A program made the translations under genes and the position numbers. The notes below the pieces were generated by a model. It was given only the letters and a program-made list of their open reading frames with translations, made no database searches and had not been told where the DNA came from. Positions 1-9,735 of a DNA stretch of 64,000 nucleotides are shown in pieces. The stretch spans positions 1 to 64,000 of the forward strand of contig CAIJPE010000039.1 of NCBI GenBank assembly GCA_903822435.1. The letters are read 5' to 3'. The DNA is from an uncultured beta proteobacterium (GTDB lineage: Bacteria; Pseudomonadota; Gammaproteobacteria; Burkholderiales; Burkholderiaceae_C). Numbering within the stretch: the stretch's first letter is position 1; each line of letters starts with the position of its first letter.

Positions 1-391
1 AGCGCTTGGTGTCGAACGAGGCGAGCTTGGCATCCCGGCCCTTGTGCTCGGTGTGGCAGCTGCGGCATTGCGGCTGCGTCTCGCGCTTGCCGTGAAAGCC
101 ATTGTGCAGTCGGATGTCTTCGCCCACGTCCTTGTGGCAGCTGGTGCACAGCTTGTCTTGCGCGTTGCGGTCGAAGCGGGAGTGGCAGGCCTTGCAGTCA
201 CTCTCCGTCTTGACATGGCCCTGAATTACCGGCCCCGGGGCCAGTACCGACTCCAGCGACTGAGCCTGCACGGGACGCAGTCCCGCCAGGCACAACAGGC
301 ACAGCAAGGCCAGACCCAGATGGCGCACAAACGTCATCGCGGTGGCCGTGGCCACCCGCCGGAACCCGCCATGGCGCGAATCAATATGCAT
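1..391 (-). CDS. Multiheme c-type cytochrome (cytochrome c3-like), C-terminus cut by left window edge
   Basis: Reverse complement reads MHIDSRHGGFRRVATATAMTFVRHLGLALLCLLCLAGLRPVQAQS... (signal peptide), then CKACH, CTSCH and CRSCH haem motifs; open at position 1. Confidence 0.85.
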   Translation of the reverse strand, partial: MHIDSRHGGFRRVATATAMTFVRHLGLALLCLLCLAGLRPVQAQSLESVLAPGPVIQGHVKTESDCKACHSRFDRNAQDKLCTSCHKDVGEDIRLHNGFHGKRETQPQCRSCHTEHKGRDAKLASFDTKR

Positions 392-1307
392 GCACCGCGA
401 TGACGTGGACGACGGCGCTGATGACGAGGATGTAGACGAAGGGCACATGCGCGACGTGCCACCACGAGAACAGCCGCTCCCATGCACTGAAGAGGGCCAC
501 GCGCTGCGCCCCCACCAGGTACTTGTCCACCATCAACCGGGCCCCGCGGACGCGCCCCTCCAGCGTGCGTCGCGACCAGCCCTCGGTGTGGGCCACCGCG
601 ACCAGGCGGCGGCGCAGTTCGGCATGGCATGCCCGCTGCGCGCGCCAGCGCATCCAGGGCATGACGAAGACGACGCGCACCACCTCCAGGCCCGTCATGG
701 CGCGGCGGTTCAGCGCCCAGCTCTCGAATTCGCGGCAGATCTCCACGACCTTGGGCGCGAATCGCAGCCGCGCCGCTGCAGACTCGCTCGCGTCCAGGCT
801 GCTGCGCATCTGGCCCAGCGTCAGCTTCTCGCCGTTCAGGTTGCGATGCAATTGCAGATAGAGAAAGCGCCCGATCACGCCGCTGGCAGCCACGGCCACC
901 ATGGAATAGAAGGCCACGCCGGCGTTCAACGAGCCAATCTTGAAACCCGAATGCAGCAGGATCAGCAAGGGCCCCGCGACCCCCAGCACCATGTGCCCGA
1001 TGAACCAGCCCTTGGCGGGCCCCAGGCCGTGCATGAAGCGCAGATGCTTGCGCATCGGGTAGCCCAGCAGCAGCAGCATGCCCACGCCCCCCGCCACGCC
1101 GAGCCAGTAGGCGACATCGGACTTGCTGTCATACAGGCCCAGCCGCGTGAAGCCCCAGGCGCCCAGCACCAGCGCCGTCAGCAACAGGTACAGCCAGCCC
1201 TCGCTGCGCGCGCTGCCGGCGACCTTGGCCGCGGCGCGTGCGTCGGCCCGCGGCTCGTCGCCGATGGCTTGCGCAGAGGGGTCCTCGATGGCAACTGTGT
1301 TGGGCAT
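381..1307 (-). CDS. b-type cytochrome-like integral membrane protein
   Basis: Several hydrophobic helices with conserved His (HMVLGVAGPLLILLHSGF, WWHVAHVPFVYILVISAVVHVIAVHAY). Overlaps the multiheme cytochrome start by about 11 nt. ORF track start is 1337; Met at 1307 looks likelier. Confidence 0.7.
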   Translation of the reverse strand: MPNTVAIEDPSAQAIGDEPRADARAAAKVAGSARSEGWLYLLLTALVLGAWGFTRLGLYDSKSDVAYWLGVAGGVGMLLLLGYPMRKHLRFMHGLGPAKGWFIGHMVLGVAGPLLILLHSGFKIGSLNAGVAFYSMVAVAASGVIGRFLYLQLHRNLNGEKLTLGQMRSSLDASESAAARLRFAPKVVEICREFESWALNRRAMTGLEVVRVVFVMPWMRWRAQRACHAELRRRLVAVAHTEGWSRRTLEGRVRGARLMVDKYLVGAQRVALFSAWERLFSWWHVAHVPFVYILVISAVVHVIAVHAY

Positions 1308-1501
1308 ATTTCTCGATTTCGTGCGATTCGTTCGCACCGCTGTCCAAACGGTACTTTCGGCCGATTTGCAGCCGACTTGACTCAGTTTAGACAGGCCATT
1401 GACCGCTCTCTTAAGAAGTTAATCAGCCTTGCGAGAGCATTACAGTCGCTCACCAATCAGGTACGACTATCGCGCCGCCAAGCGCATTACAGTTTGTGGA
1501 A

Positions 1502-2812
1502 ATGGAATCGAATCAATACCTTTTTCTGTACGCCAGCATCGCGGCGGCATTCGTGGGCTGGCACGTGGTCCGGCGCGAGCGCCGCCAGAAGGTCGAGGTC
1601 GCACAGCTGAAGCAGGCCGAGGTCGCCGGGCTCAACGAGCCGGCTTCACTGCATCCCGTGGTGGACCCCGACCGATGCCTGGGTTCCGGAGCCTGCGCGC
1701 GAGCCTGTCCCGAACAGGCACTCGGCGTGGTCAATGGAAAGGCCACGCTCATCAACGCCTCGGCGTGCATCGGTCATGGCGCCTGCTTCAACGCCTGCCC
1801 CGTGCAGGCGCTCACGCTGGTGTTCGGCACCGAGAAGCGCGGCATGGACATCCCGCACATCAGCGCCGATTTCGAGACCAACGTGCCTGGCGTGTTCATC
1901 GCCGGTGAACTGGGTGGAATGGGGCTGATCCGCAAGACGGCCGAGCAAGGGCGGCAGGCGATGGCTGCCATCCGCAAGCGCAGCGGCGACCACAAGGCCC
2001 CGCTCGACGTGGTCATCGTCGGCGCGGGCCCCGCAGGCATTTCGGCCGGCTTGAGCGCCATCGCCCACAAGCTGCGCTACAAGATCATCGAGCAGGAGGA
2101 TTCACTGGGGGGCTCGGTCTACCACTATCCGCGCAACAAGCTGGCCATGACCGCGCCTGTGCAGCTGGACCTCATCGGCACCGTGCGGTTGGGCACCGAG
2201 GTGCAGAAGGAAAAGCTGCTCGAATTCTGGAACGACGTGGCCTCCAAGACCCAGCTGGCCATGAGCTTCAACGAACGCTTCGAGGGCCTGGACAAGCATC
2301 CCGACGGCACCTATCAGGTCCGCACCTCCCGGAGCTCGTACCACACGCGTTCGGTGCTGCTGGCGCTGGGGCGCCGCGGCACGCCACGCAAGCTGGGCGT
2401 GCCTGGCGAGGAACTTCCGAAGGTCGTCTACCGCCTCGTCGATCCCGAGCAGTACGCCGGCCGACCGGTGCTGGTTGTGGGTGGCGGCGATAGCGCACTG
2501 GAGGCCGCCATCGCCCTGGCGGAGCAACCCGGCACCGAAGTCGCCCTGTCGTACCGGGGCGAGGCTTTCGCGCGGGTCAAGGAGAAGAACCGCCTGCGCC
2601 TGGACGAGCATGTGCGCGCCGGCCGCATCCAGTGCCTGCTGAAATCGCAGGTGCTGAGCATCGATCCCGACAGCGTGCAGGTCTCGCGCCAAGGCGATCC
2701 GGTGCTGACCCTGCGCAACCACCACGTCGTGGTCTGCGCGGGTGGCGAACTGCCCACGCCGCTGCTGCGTTCGATCGGCATCCGGTTCGAGACCAAGTTC
2801 GGCAAGGCCTGA
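1502..2812 (+). CDS. NAD(P)/FAD-binding oxidoreductase with N-terminal ferredoxin-like Fe-S domain
   Basis: N-terminal membrane anchor; CLGSGACARACP and CIGHGACFNACP Fe-S motifs; FAD/NAD GXGXXG motifs (VVIVGAGPAGISAG, VLVVGGGDSALEAA). GTG at 1496 is an alternative start. Confidence 0.85.
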   Translation: MESNQYLFLYASIAAAFVGWHVVRRERRQKVEVAQLKQAEVAGLNEPASLHPVVDPDRCLGSGACARACPEQALGVVNGKATLINASACIGHGACFNACPVQALTLVFGTEKRGMDIPHISADFETNVPGVFIAGELGGMGLIRKTAEQGRQAMAAIRKRSGDHKAPLDVVIVGAGPAGISAGLSAIAHKLRYKIIEQEDSLGGSVYHYPRNKLAMTAPVQLDLIGTVRLGTEVQKEKLLEFWNDVASKTQLAMSFNERFEGLDKHPDGTYQVRTSRSSYHTRSVLLALGRRGTPRKLGVPGEELPKVVYRLVDPEQYAGRPVLVVGGGDSALEAAIALAEQPGTEVALSYRGEAFARVKEKNRLRLDEHVRAGRIQCLLKSQVLSIDPDSVQVSRQGDPVLTLRNHHVVVCAGGELPTPLLRSIGIRFETKFGKA

Positions 2813-2842
2813 AGGCCGGGCGTGCGGCGTAGGGCCGCAGGG

Positions 2843-4213
2843 TCACGGGAAGTGGAGTTCCAGGTGCAGGCCGCCCAGGGGCGACGTGCTCAGCCGGATG
2901 GTGGCGCCGTGCGCGTCGGCCACGGACTTCACGATCGACAACCCGAGCCCGCAGCCCTGGCGCTCAACCCCCTGGCCGCGGTAGAAGCGCTCGAAGATTC
3001 GGGGCTGCTCGTCGACCGGCACGCCGGCCCCATCGTCCTCCACCCACACCACGGTGCCGGACCCTTCGGCGCGGGAGCCCACCACCACCTCGCCACCTTC
3101 GCGGGCGTGTGCCACGGCGTTGTGCAGCAGGTTGCGGAGCATCGCTCGCAGCCCGAATTCCGACCCCTGGATCGCTTCCACCCCCAACAGCGTGGTGATC
3201 CGCAAGCGCCGCTGGGTGGCCTCGGCGCCGACATCGTCCAGCAGCCGCTCGAAAAGTGACCCCAGGTCCACCTGGCCACGCTCTCGTGAAAGTCCCAGCG
3301 GGTCGCTGGCCAGCGAGTCGGTGCGGGCCAGATCGAGCAACTGCGTCACCAGGTGCGCGGCCTGGTCCACGCCGTCCTGCAGCGATAGCAAGGCCTGCCG
3401 ACGGGCCGGCTCGGCCATGCCGGTCCGCAGCAGCAGCTGCGCCTGGGCATGCAGGGCGGCCAGCGGCGAGCGCAGTTCGTGCGCGGCTGCGGCCGTGAAG
3501 GAGCGCTCGCTCCGCAACGCCGCCTCGACGCGGCGCATCAGTTGATTGATGCCACCCACCACGGGCGTCAGCTCGGCTGGCAATCCGTCCATCGGCAACG
3601 GGCTGAGATCGGCCGGTCCGCGCCGTGCCAGGTGCCTGGCCGCCGGCTGCAGCGGCGACAGGGCCAGCCGCAGCAACGCCGATGCGAGCAGGCCCAGGGC
3701 TGTTGCCGACACGCCGACGCCGATGGCCAGAGGGCCGCCGAAGACGTCGGCAAGGTTCAGCCGTAGGGAAATGGGTTCGGCCACCTGGATCAGGTTCGTG
3801 CCTGCGGGTTCGCGCAGGGCAATGACGCGAAGCGACTGGCCCGCCACGGTGCGCGTGGTCCAGCCCAGCGGGCCCAGCGGCGCCAAGGGCTGATCGCGCG
3901 GCGCATTCGGGCTGCTGACCAGCAAGCGACCGTCTTGCGACCAGATCTGGTAGCGATAACGTAGGCTCGCCGGCCCATCCTGGTCGACCGGATCCAGGCT
4001 GTCGCCCTCGCGGGCGACCTCTCGGATCTCATGGTCTGCAAAGACCGCCAAGGTCTGGGCCAGATCTTCCAGGCGGGCATCGAAGAGCATCGCGTCCTGC
4101 CGCTGCACGACGGTATAGATGGCCACGGCACCGGCCACCCAGGCCGACACGCAGACGACGCCGACCAGGCTGAGCATCCGCCCGTGCAGTGACCAGGGGC
4201 GCCGTGCCTGCAT
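2843..4213 (-). CDS. Two-component sensor histidine kinase (QseC/TctE-like)
   Basis: H-box AAAHELRSPLAALHAQAQLLL; N box LLHNAVAHA; G boxes VEDDGAGVP and GCGLGLSIVKSVADAHGA. Confidence 0.9.
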   Translation of the reverse strand: MQARRPWSLHGRMLSLVGVVCVSAWVAGAVAIYTVVQRQDAMLFDARLEDLAQTLAVFADHEIREVAREGDSLDPVDQDGPASLRYRYQIWSQDGRLLVSSPNAPRDQPLAPLGPLGWTTRTVAGQSLRVIALREPAGTNLIQVAEPISLRLNLADVFGGPLAIGVGVSATALGLLASALLRLALSPLQPAARHLARRGPADLSPLPMDGLPAELTPVVGGINQLMRRVEAALRSERSFTAAAAHELRSPLAALHAQAQLLLRTGMAEPARRQALLSLQDGVDQAAHLVTQLLDLARTDSLASDPLGLSRERGQVDLGSLFERLLDDVGAEATQRRLRITTLLGVEAIQGSEFGLRAMLRNLLHNAVAHAREGGEVVVGSRAEGSGTVVWVEDDGAGVPVDEQPRIFERFYRGQGVERQGCGLGLSIVKSVADAHGATIRLSTSPLGGLHLELHFP

Positions 4214-4216
4214 GCC

Positions 4217-4900
4217 TCAACGTTCGGCGTACAGGGCGTAGCCGCGTCCGCGCACGGTCTTGATGAGTGCGGGGCCGAGCTTGCGCCGCAGGTGATGCAC
4301 ATGCACTTCCACGGCGTTGCCGCAGAGTTCGTCGGGCCCGGCGCCCGAGGTGGCCTCGGCCAGTTCTTCGCGGCTCAGGACCTGGCCCTTCCGGCGGATG
4401 AGCGCCTCCAGCAACCAGAACTCCCGGTTGGTCAGTTTCAGGTAGCGGCCGTCACAGGACACGGTGCGGCTGGCTGGCATCAGTCGCAAAGGGCCGTGAC
4501 GCAACACGGTCTCGAGGGGCCCGGCCATGCCCCGCCGCCGCTGGACGGCCCGCAGGCGGGCCGAGAGCTCGTCCAGGTGCACGGGCTTGACCAGGAAGTC
4601 GTCGGCGCCCAGATCGAGCAGCCGCACCCGGTCCTGCACCTGCTCGCGCGCCGTCACCACGATCACCGGCAAGTCGAAGTCGGCCGCTCGCAGGCTCTTC
4701 AGCGCGTCTTCGCCCGGCATGTCCGGCAGGCCGAGATCCAGCACCATGCAGTCGAAGCGTCCCGAGCGCAACGTCGGCTCGATCTCGCGGCCCGTGGCGA
4801 TCCATTCCACGTGCACGCCCTCGAGCCCCATCCAGGACCTCAAGGCACCCGCCAGGCGGGCGTCGTCCTCGGCCAGCAGCAGCCGCTTGAGACCGCTCAT
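4217..4900 (-). CDS. OmpR-family response regulator
   Basis: Receiver domain (LLAEDDARLAG, DCMVLDLGLPDMPG) and winged-helix C-terminus (HVHHLRRKLGPALIKTVRGRGYAL). Confidence 0.92.
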   Translation of the reverse strand: MSGLKRLLLAEDDARLAGALRSWMGLEGVHVEWIATGREIEPTLRSGRFDCMVLDLGLPDMPGEDALKSLRAADFDLPVIVVTAREQVQDRVRLLDLGADDFLVKPVHLDELSARLRAVQRRRGMAGPLETVLRHGPLRLMPASRTVSCDGRYLKLTNREFWLLEALIRRKGQVLSREELAEATSGAGPDELCGNAVEVHVHHLRRKLGPALIKTVRGRGYALYAER

Positions 4901-6174
4901 CAGCGTACCGGTTCGGCGATCTCGAGTTGCAGGTTGCGGCTGCCCACCGCCACCGGCGCGGACAGGGTCTGCCAGTCCCCGGGCGCTGGCATCGCGTTGC
5001 CGCTCTTGCTCACCCGAGCCCCGACCACCACCATCGGTGCGGAAGACAGCTTGGCCGCAGGGCTCATGGCCAGGCTGTCGTCGAGTTTGAAGTCCAGTGG
5101 CAAATCGCTCACCTTCTTGCGCAGGATCGCCAGCGGCATCTTCGATCCGCTGGGGGCCCGTGCGAAGATGAACACCACATCGTCTGCCGAGACACCCTGC
5201 AGCCCGGGCTTCAGGCTGACCCGGCCGGTCACCACGGCTGCTTCACCGCTGGCGGAGGGTGAGCCGGGTGCGGCTGGTGCGGCTGGTGCCGCGGCGGCGG
5301 CCTCCGCGCCCGGTGCCGCCGCCGGCGCTGCCAGACCCGCCAACGCATCCGCTGCAGGCATTCCCGCTCTCTGGCGGGCTTCGTTCAGCGCGCCGGCGAG
5401 CTGCTTGGTGAAGTCGCTGGCCGGATCGGCATTGCGCACGGCGCTTTCCCAGTGCGAGACCGCCTGCGCGTAGTTCCCCTGGTTGAAGGCGATGGTTCCC
5501 GCCAGCGCGAGCGCCTTGACGTTGTTCGGGTCCAGCTTGACGGCCTGCATCACCAGCCGAGTGGGCTCTCCGTCGAGCGAACGGTTGTTCGAGACTGCCA
5601 GCGCGTCGGCATAGTCGGCAATCGACTGCGCGTCCTGCGGCCGCAGATCCATGGCCTTCTTGTAGGCCTGCAAGGCCTCGGCCGGCTTGTTCTGGGTCGT
5701 GTAGGAGCGCCCCAGCATGGCCCAGCCTTCGGCGTCGTCGGGTTTTTCCTTCAATCGCTCGGCCAGCCGCGCGATCATCGCCTCGATCTGCGCGGCATCG
5801 CTGGAATGGGGGGCCCCTTCGGCGGCCGGGCCGGCCTGGCCCGGGGACACGTTCCAGCCCCCCGGGTTGCCCAGCCAGGCATAGCCCGCGGCGGCGAAGA
5901 CGACGACGAAGCCGGCCAGTCCTGCCACCAGGCGGCGAGAAGGCCGGCTGGCGGGGGCCGTCTCCGGGGCCGGCACGGGCGCAGGCATGGCGGGCGCTGC
6001 AGCCGGAGGCATGCCAAGTTCAGCCCCACTGAGCACCAGGGCCACGATCTGCTGCTCGAGCGACTCTCGTGCACTGCGGGCTGCCTCCCCGGTCAGCACG
6101 CCTTCGGCGCCGAGCGCCTCCAGTTGCGCGAGCTGTCGCTTGAGCTTATCGAGAGATGCCGCGGTCGCTTCCAT
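4900..6174 (-). CDS. ccmI: c-type cytochrome biogenesis protein CcmI (TPR)
   Basis: TPR region (EGWAMLGRSYTTQNKPAEALQAYKKAMDLRPQ), CcmI-like C-terminal domain, position after ccmH. ORF track start is 6201. Confidence 0.85.
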   Translation of the reverse strand: MEATAASLDKLKRQLAQLEALGAEGVLTGEAARSARESLEQQIVALVLSGAELGMPPAAAPAMPAPVPAPETAPASRPSRRLVAGLAGFVVVFAAAGYAWLGNPGGWNVSPGQAGPAAEGAPHSSDAAQIEAMIARLAERLKEKPDDAEGWAMLGRSYTTQNKPAEALQAYKKAMDLRPQDAQSIADYADALAVSNNRSLDGEPTRLVMQAVKLDPNNVKALALAGTIAFNQGNYAQAVSHWESAVRNADPASDFTKQLAGALNEARQRAGMPAADALAGLAAPAAAPGAEAAAAAPAAPAAPGSPSASGEAAVVTGRVSLKPGLQGVSADDVVFIFARAPSGSKMPLAILRKKVSDLPLDFKLDDSLAMSPAAKLSSAPMVVVGARVSKSGNAMPAPGDWQTLSAPVAVGSRNLQLEIAEPVR

Positions 6175-6607
6175 CTTCGGGTGTGTCGGGGTCGAAGTCA
6201 TCGGGATCGGCTTGCAGGCGCCGCTTGAGCACGAGGATCAACCCGCCCACTGCGGCGGCCAGCAGCAAGGGCGGGCCGACCCACAAGAGGGCCGTGGTGG
6301 CCTTGAAGGGTGGCTTGTAGAGCACGAAATCGCCATAGCGATCGGTCATGTAGCGGCGGATCTCGTCCTCGCTGCGGCCCTGGCCCAGCTGCTCGCGGAT
6401 CTGTTGGCGAAGGTCGGCGGCCAGGTCGGAATGGGAATCGGCGATGGTCTGGTTCTGGCACACCAGGCAGCGCAATTCGCTGGCCAGCAGCATCATCCGC
6501 GCTTCCTGCTCGGGGTTTGCGGCCACCTCCGCAGCTTCCTTCGAATACGCAAGCGGTGCGACCAGCAGCCAGGCGGCCAGCACCAGCAGGATCAGGCGAT
6601 CAGCCAT
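6146..6607 (-). CDS. ccmH: Cytochrome c maturation protein CcmH
   Basis: Hallmark LRCLVCQNQTIADSHSDLAADLR motif and C-terminal TM; ccm context. Confidence 0.93.
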   Translation of the reverse strand: MADRLILLVLAAWLLVAPLAYSKEAAEVAANPEQEARMMLLASELRCLVCQNQTIADSHSDLAADLRQQIREQLGQGRSEDEIRRYMTDRYGDFVLYKPPFKATTALLWVGPPLLLAAAVGGLILVLKRRLQADPDDFDPDTPEDGSDRGISR

Positions 6608-7124
6608 TGAGCTTCTTCAGCAAGGGTTCGATCTTGTCGTGCAGCACTTCCGGGGTCATGGGCCCCACGTGCTTGTAGCGTACGACGCCGGTCCGGTCGA
6701 TCACGAAGGTCTCTGGCACGCCGTACACGCCATAGTCGATGCCGATGCGTCCGTCCGGGTCGGTGAGTGATTCGGTGTACGGGTTGCCCAATTGGCGCAG
6801 CCAACTCAGGCCTGCAGCCGCATTGTCCTTGTAATTCAGGCCGTAGATGGGCACCGGCGAGCGGGGTGCGAATTGCACCCACACAGGGTGTTCGTCGCGG
6901 CACGGCCCACACCAGGAGGCCCAGACGTTGAGGATCCAGGGCTTGCCCACGAGATCGTCACGGCTGATGTTCTGCCCGGGTCGCGCCAGCAGGCTGGCGC
7001 GAAAGGCCGGCGCCGGCTTGTCGATCAGCGGGCTGGGCACCTCGTGGGGATCGAGCTTCAGGCCGAAGGCCAGAAACCCCGCCAGCACCAGAAAGGCTGC
7101 CAGCGGCAGAAGGTACCGGTTCAC
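6600..7124 (-). CDS. ccmG: Thiol:disulfide interchange protein DsbE/CcmG
   Basis: NVWASWCGPCRDEHPV thioredoxin-like active site; N-terminal TM from Met at 7124 ([26 protein letters not shown]). Confidence 0.93.
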   Translation of the reverse strand: MNRYLLPLAAFLVLAGFLAFGLKLDPHEVPSPLIDKPAPAFRASLLARPGQNISRDDLVGKPWILNVWASWCGPCRDEHPVWVQFAPRSPVPIYGLNYKDNAAAGLSWLRQLGNPYTESLTDPDGRIGIDYGVYGVPETFVIDRTGVVRYKHVGPMTPEVLHDKIEPLLKKLNG

Positions 7125-9100
7125 GCAGCCGCCTCCTGCGCAGGCGAGGCCGAGACCGAGCGTTGCGGCACGCGATAACGGCGGTCGCTCAAGGCCAGCA
7201 CGCCGCCGGCCATCATCATCAGGCAGCCGCCCCAGATCCAGACGATGAAGGGCTTGTGCTGCACGCGGACGATCCATTCGCCGCTCGGCAACTGTTCACC
7301 CATCGAGATGTAGAGGTCGCGCAGCGGGTTGCTGTCGACCGCCGCCTCTGTCATCGGGTTCTGCTGCACCCGGTAGATCCGCTTTTCGGGCAACAGTGTG
7401 GCGCGCAGGCGATCGCCGCTGTAGACCTCGATGCGGCCCTGGGTCGCCACGTAGTTGGGCCCTTGGACGTCGCGCAGGCCCGTCATCTTGAAGGTGTAGC
7501 CGCCGACTTCGGTGCTGTCTCCAGGGCCCATCTTCACGTCGCGTTCGGTCTCGTAGGTCTTCACCATGGACACACCGAAGGCGAAGGCTGCCACGCCCAG
7601 GTGGGCCGCCAGCATGCCCCACATCGCGAGCGGCAGCTGCCGGGCGCGATGGACCACTTGCGCGGCGCGGGCTCCCGGCGGCAGCAGGCGTTCCTTCAGG
7701 TCCAGGCCCAGGCTGGCGACGATCCAGAATGCCATCAACAGGCCACCGGTGGTCAGCACGCCGAAGCGTCCTGCAACGGCCTGAACGGCCAGCGCGGCGG
7801 CCAGCGCAACCACCAGCACCCAGCGCAGCCGACGCACCATGGGGCCGGCCTCGTCCTGCTTCCAGCGGGTGAGGGGGCCGATGCCCATCACCACGACCAG
7901 CGGCGCCATGAGCAGCCCGAAGACGGTGTCGAAGTAGGGCGGCCCGACGCTGATCTTGCCCAGGCCCAGCGCATCCAGGAACAGCGGGTAAAGCGTGCCC
8001 AGGAGCACCGCGCCGCAGGCCACCGCCAGCATCATGTTGTTGACCAGCAGGAGGGACTCGCGCGAAAACAGGCCGAAGCGCTGCCCGAGGCCGACCTTGG
8101 GTGCTCGCCATGCGAAGAGCGCCAGCGAGCCGCCGATCACGATCACCAGGAAGGCCAGGATGAACAGGCCGCGGCGCGGGTCGGTGGCAAAGGCGTGGAC
8201 CGAGCTGAGCACGCCCGAGCGGACCAGGAAGGTGCCCAGCAGCGACAGGGAAAAGGCCACGATGGCCAGCCAGACGGTCCAGACCTTGAAGGTGCCGCGC
8301 TTCTCGGTGACGGCCAGGGAATGGATGAGCGCGGTGCCGGCCAGCCAGGGCATGAACGAGGCGTTTTCAACCGGGTCCCAGAACCACCAGCCGCCCCAGC
8401 CCAGCTCGTTGTAGGCCCACCAACTGCCCAGGCCGATGCCGAAGGTGAGAAACACCCAGGCGGCCGTCGTCCAGGGCCGAGTCCACCGCGCCCAGGCAGC
8501 GTCCAGGTTGCCGCCGAGCAATGCCGCGATGGCAAAGGCGAACGCGACGCTGAAGCCCACGTAGCCCATGTACAGCATGGGTGGGTGGATGACCATGCCC
8601 GGATCCTGCAGCAACGGGTTCAGGTCGCGCCCGTCCTGTGCCGCCGGGATCAGGCGGTCGAAGGGATTGGAGGTGAGCAGCATGAAGAGCAGGAAGCCCA
8701 CCGCCACCAGACCCATCACGGACAGGATGCGGGCCTGGAACGGGCGCGGAATCCGGTCGCTGAAGCTGGCCACCGCCACCGTCCAGACGTTGAGCATCAG
8801 CATCCACAGCAGCAGCGAACCTTCGTGCCCGCCCCATACGGCCGCAAAGCGGTAGTACAGGGGCAGCGCCGAATTCGAGTTGGATGCGACGTAGAGCACC
8901 GAGAAGTCGTTGCGCAGGAAGCTGGCTGCCAGGGCCGCGAAGGCCAGCACCACGAAGACGGCCTGCCAGCGCGCGAGCGGCTTGCCCAAGGCCATCCAGT
9001 CTTCGCGGCCGCGCTGGGCACCGACCATCGGCAACACGCCTTGCGCCAAGGCCAGGCCCAGGGCGAAGAACAGGCACAGGTGTCCGAGCTCGGGAATCAT
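7121..9100 (-). CDS. ccmF: Haem lyase CcmF
   Basis: 659 aa multi-TM protein with the tryptophan-rich motif [27 protein letters not shown]. Confidence 0.96.
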   Translation of the reverse strand: MIPELGHLCLFFALGLALAQGVLPMVGAQRGREDWMALGKPLARWQAVFVVLAFAALAASFLRNDFSVLYVASNSNSALPLYYRFAAVWGGHEGSLLLWMLMLNVWTVAVASFSDRIPRPFQARILSVMGLVAVGFLLFMLLTSNPFDRLIPAAQDGRDLNPLLQDPGMVIHPPMLYMGYVGFSVAFAFAIAALLGGNLDAAWARWTRPWTTAAWVFLTFGIGLGSWWAYNELGWGGWWFWDPVENASFMPWLAGTALIHSLAVTEKRGTFKVWTVWLAIVAFSLSLLGTFLVRSGVLSSVHAFATDPRRGLFILAFLVIVIGGSLALFAWRAPKVGLGQRFGLFSRESLLLVNNMMLAVACGAVLLGTLYPLFLDALGLGKISVGPPYFDTVFGLLMAPLVVVMGIGPLTRWKQDEAGPMVRRLRWVLVVALAAALAVQAVAGRFGVLTTGGLLMAFWIVASLGLDLKERLLPPGARAAQVVHRARQLPLAMWGMLAAHLGVAAFAFGVSMVKTYETERDVKMGPGDSTEVGGYTFKMTGLRDVQGPNYVATQGRIEVYSGDRLRATLLPEKRIYRVQQNPMTEAAVDSNPLRDLYISMGEQLPSGEWIVRVQHKPFIVWIWGGCLMMMAGGVLALSDRRYRVPQRSVSASPAQEAAA

Positions 9101-9570
9101 TTGGCGGCTCCGGCTTCGCCCTGTGCCAGCGTCGCTGCCATGCGATTGCGCATCTTGTCGGCGCGCTGGAGCGCGTCGGCTGCCTCGGGGGGCATGTAGT
9201 TCTCGTCGTGCTTGGCCAGCACTTCGCGCGCGGTGAACACGCCGTCGGTACCGAGCTGGCCCTGCGCGACCACGCCCTTGCCTTCCTTGAACAGGTCGGG
9301 CAGCACGCCTTCGTAGCGCACAGGGACGGTCTTTGCGGTGTCGGTGACGGTGAAACGAACCGTCACACCTTCGCGCACCACGGTGCCCGCCTGCACCAGC
9401 CCGCCGATTCGAAAGGTCCGGCCCTGGGGCGCTTCCTTCGAGGCAATCTGGCTGGGCGTGTAGAAGAAGACGAGGTTGCTGTTGAAGGCGTTCAGCACCA
9501 GCCCGGCGGCCACACCCAATGCCAGCAAGGCGCCCCCGATGATCGCCGCTCGCTTTTGACGTGGCTTCAT
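9097..9570 (-). CDS. ccmE: Haem chaperone CcmE
   Basis: [40 protein letters not shown]...; C-terminal [15 protein letters not shown] haem-binding motif. Confidence 0.95.
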   Translation of the reverse strand: MKPRQKRAAIIGGALLALGVAAGLVLNAFNSNLVFFYTPSQIASKEAPQGRTFRIGGLVQAGTVVREGVTVRFTVTDTAKTVPVRYEGVLPDLFKEGKGVVAQGQLGTDGVFTAREVLAKHDENYMPPEAADALQRADKMRNRMAATLAQGEAGAAK

Positions 9571-9731
9571 GACTGTGCTCCGTGTTCGAGTTGTGCCAGC
9601 GCGGCCCGGCGACGATGAGAGGCCAGCAACGGCTCGATCACCATGATCGCCAGCGTCATGCCGTAGGAACCCCACACATACAGGCCGTAGCCGCCCATGT
9701 GCAGGAAGTCGTCGAATGAGTTCCAGTGCAT
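9567..9731 (-). CDS. ccmD: Haem exporter protein CcmD
   Basis: [42 protein letters not shown]; typical size and context. Confidence 0.9.
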   Translation of the reverse strand: MHWNSFDDFLHMGGYGLYVWGSYGMTLAIMVIEPLLASHRRRAALAQLEHGAQS

Positions 9732-9735
9732 CGCG

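Noticed and set aside
7163-9199. 678-aa plus-strand ORF
   Set aside because: Antisense to ccmF, which has clear family motifs; composition typical of a shadow ORF.
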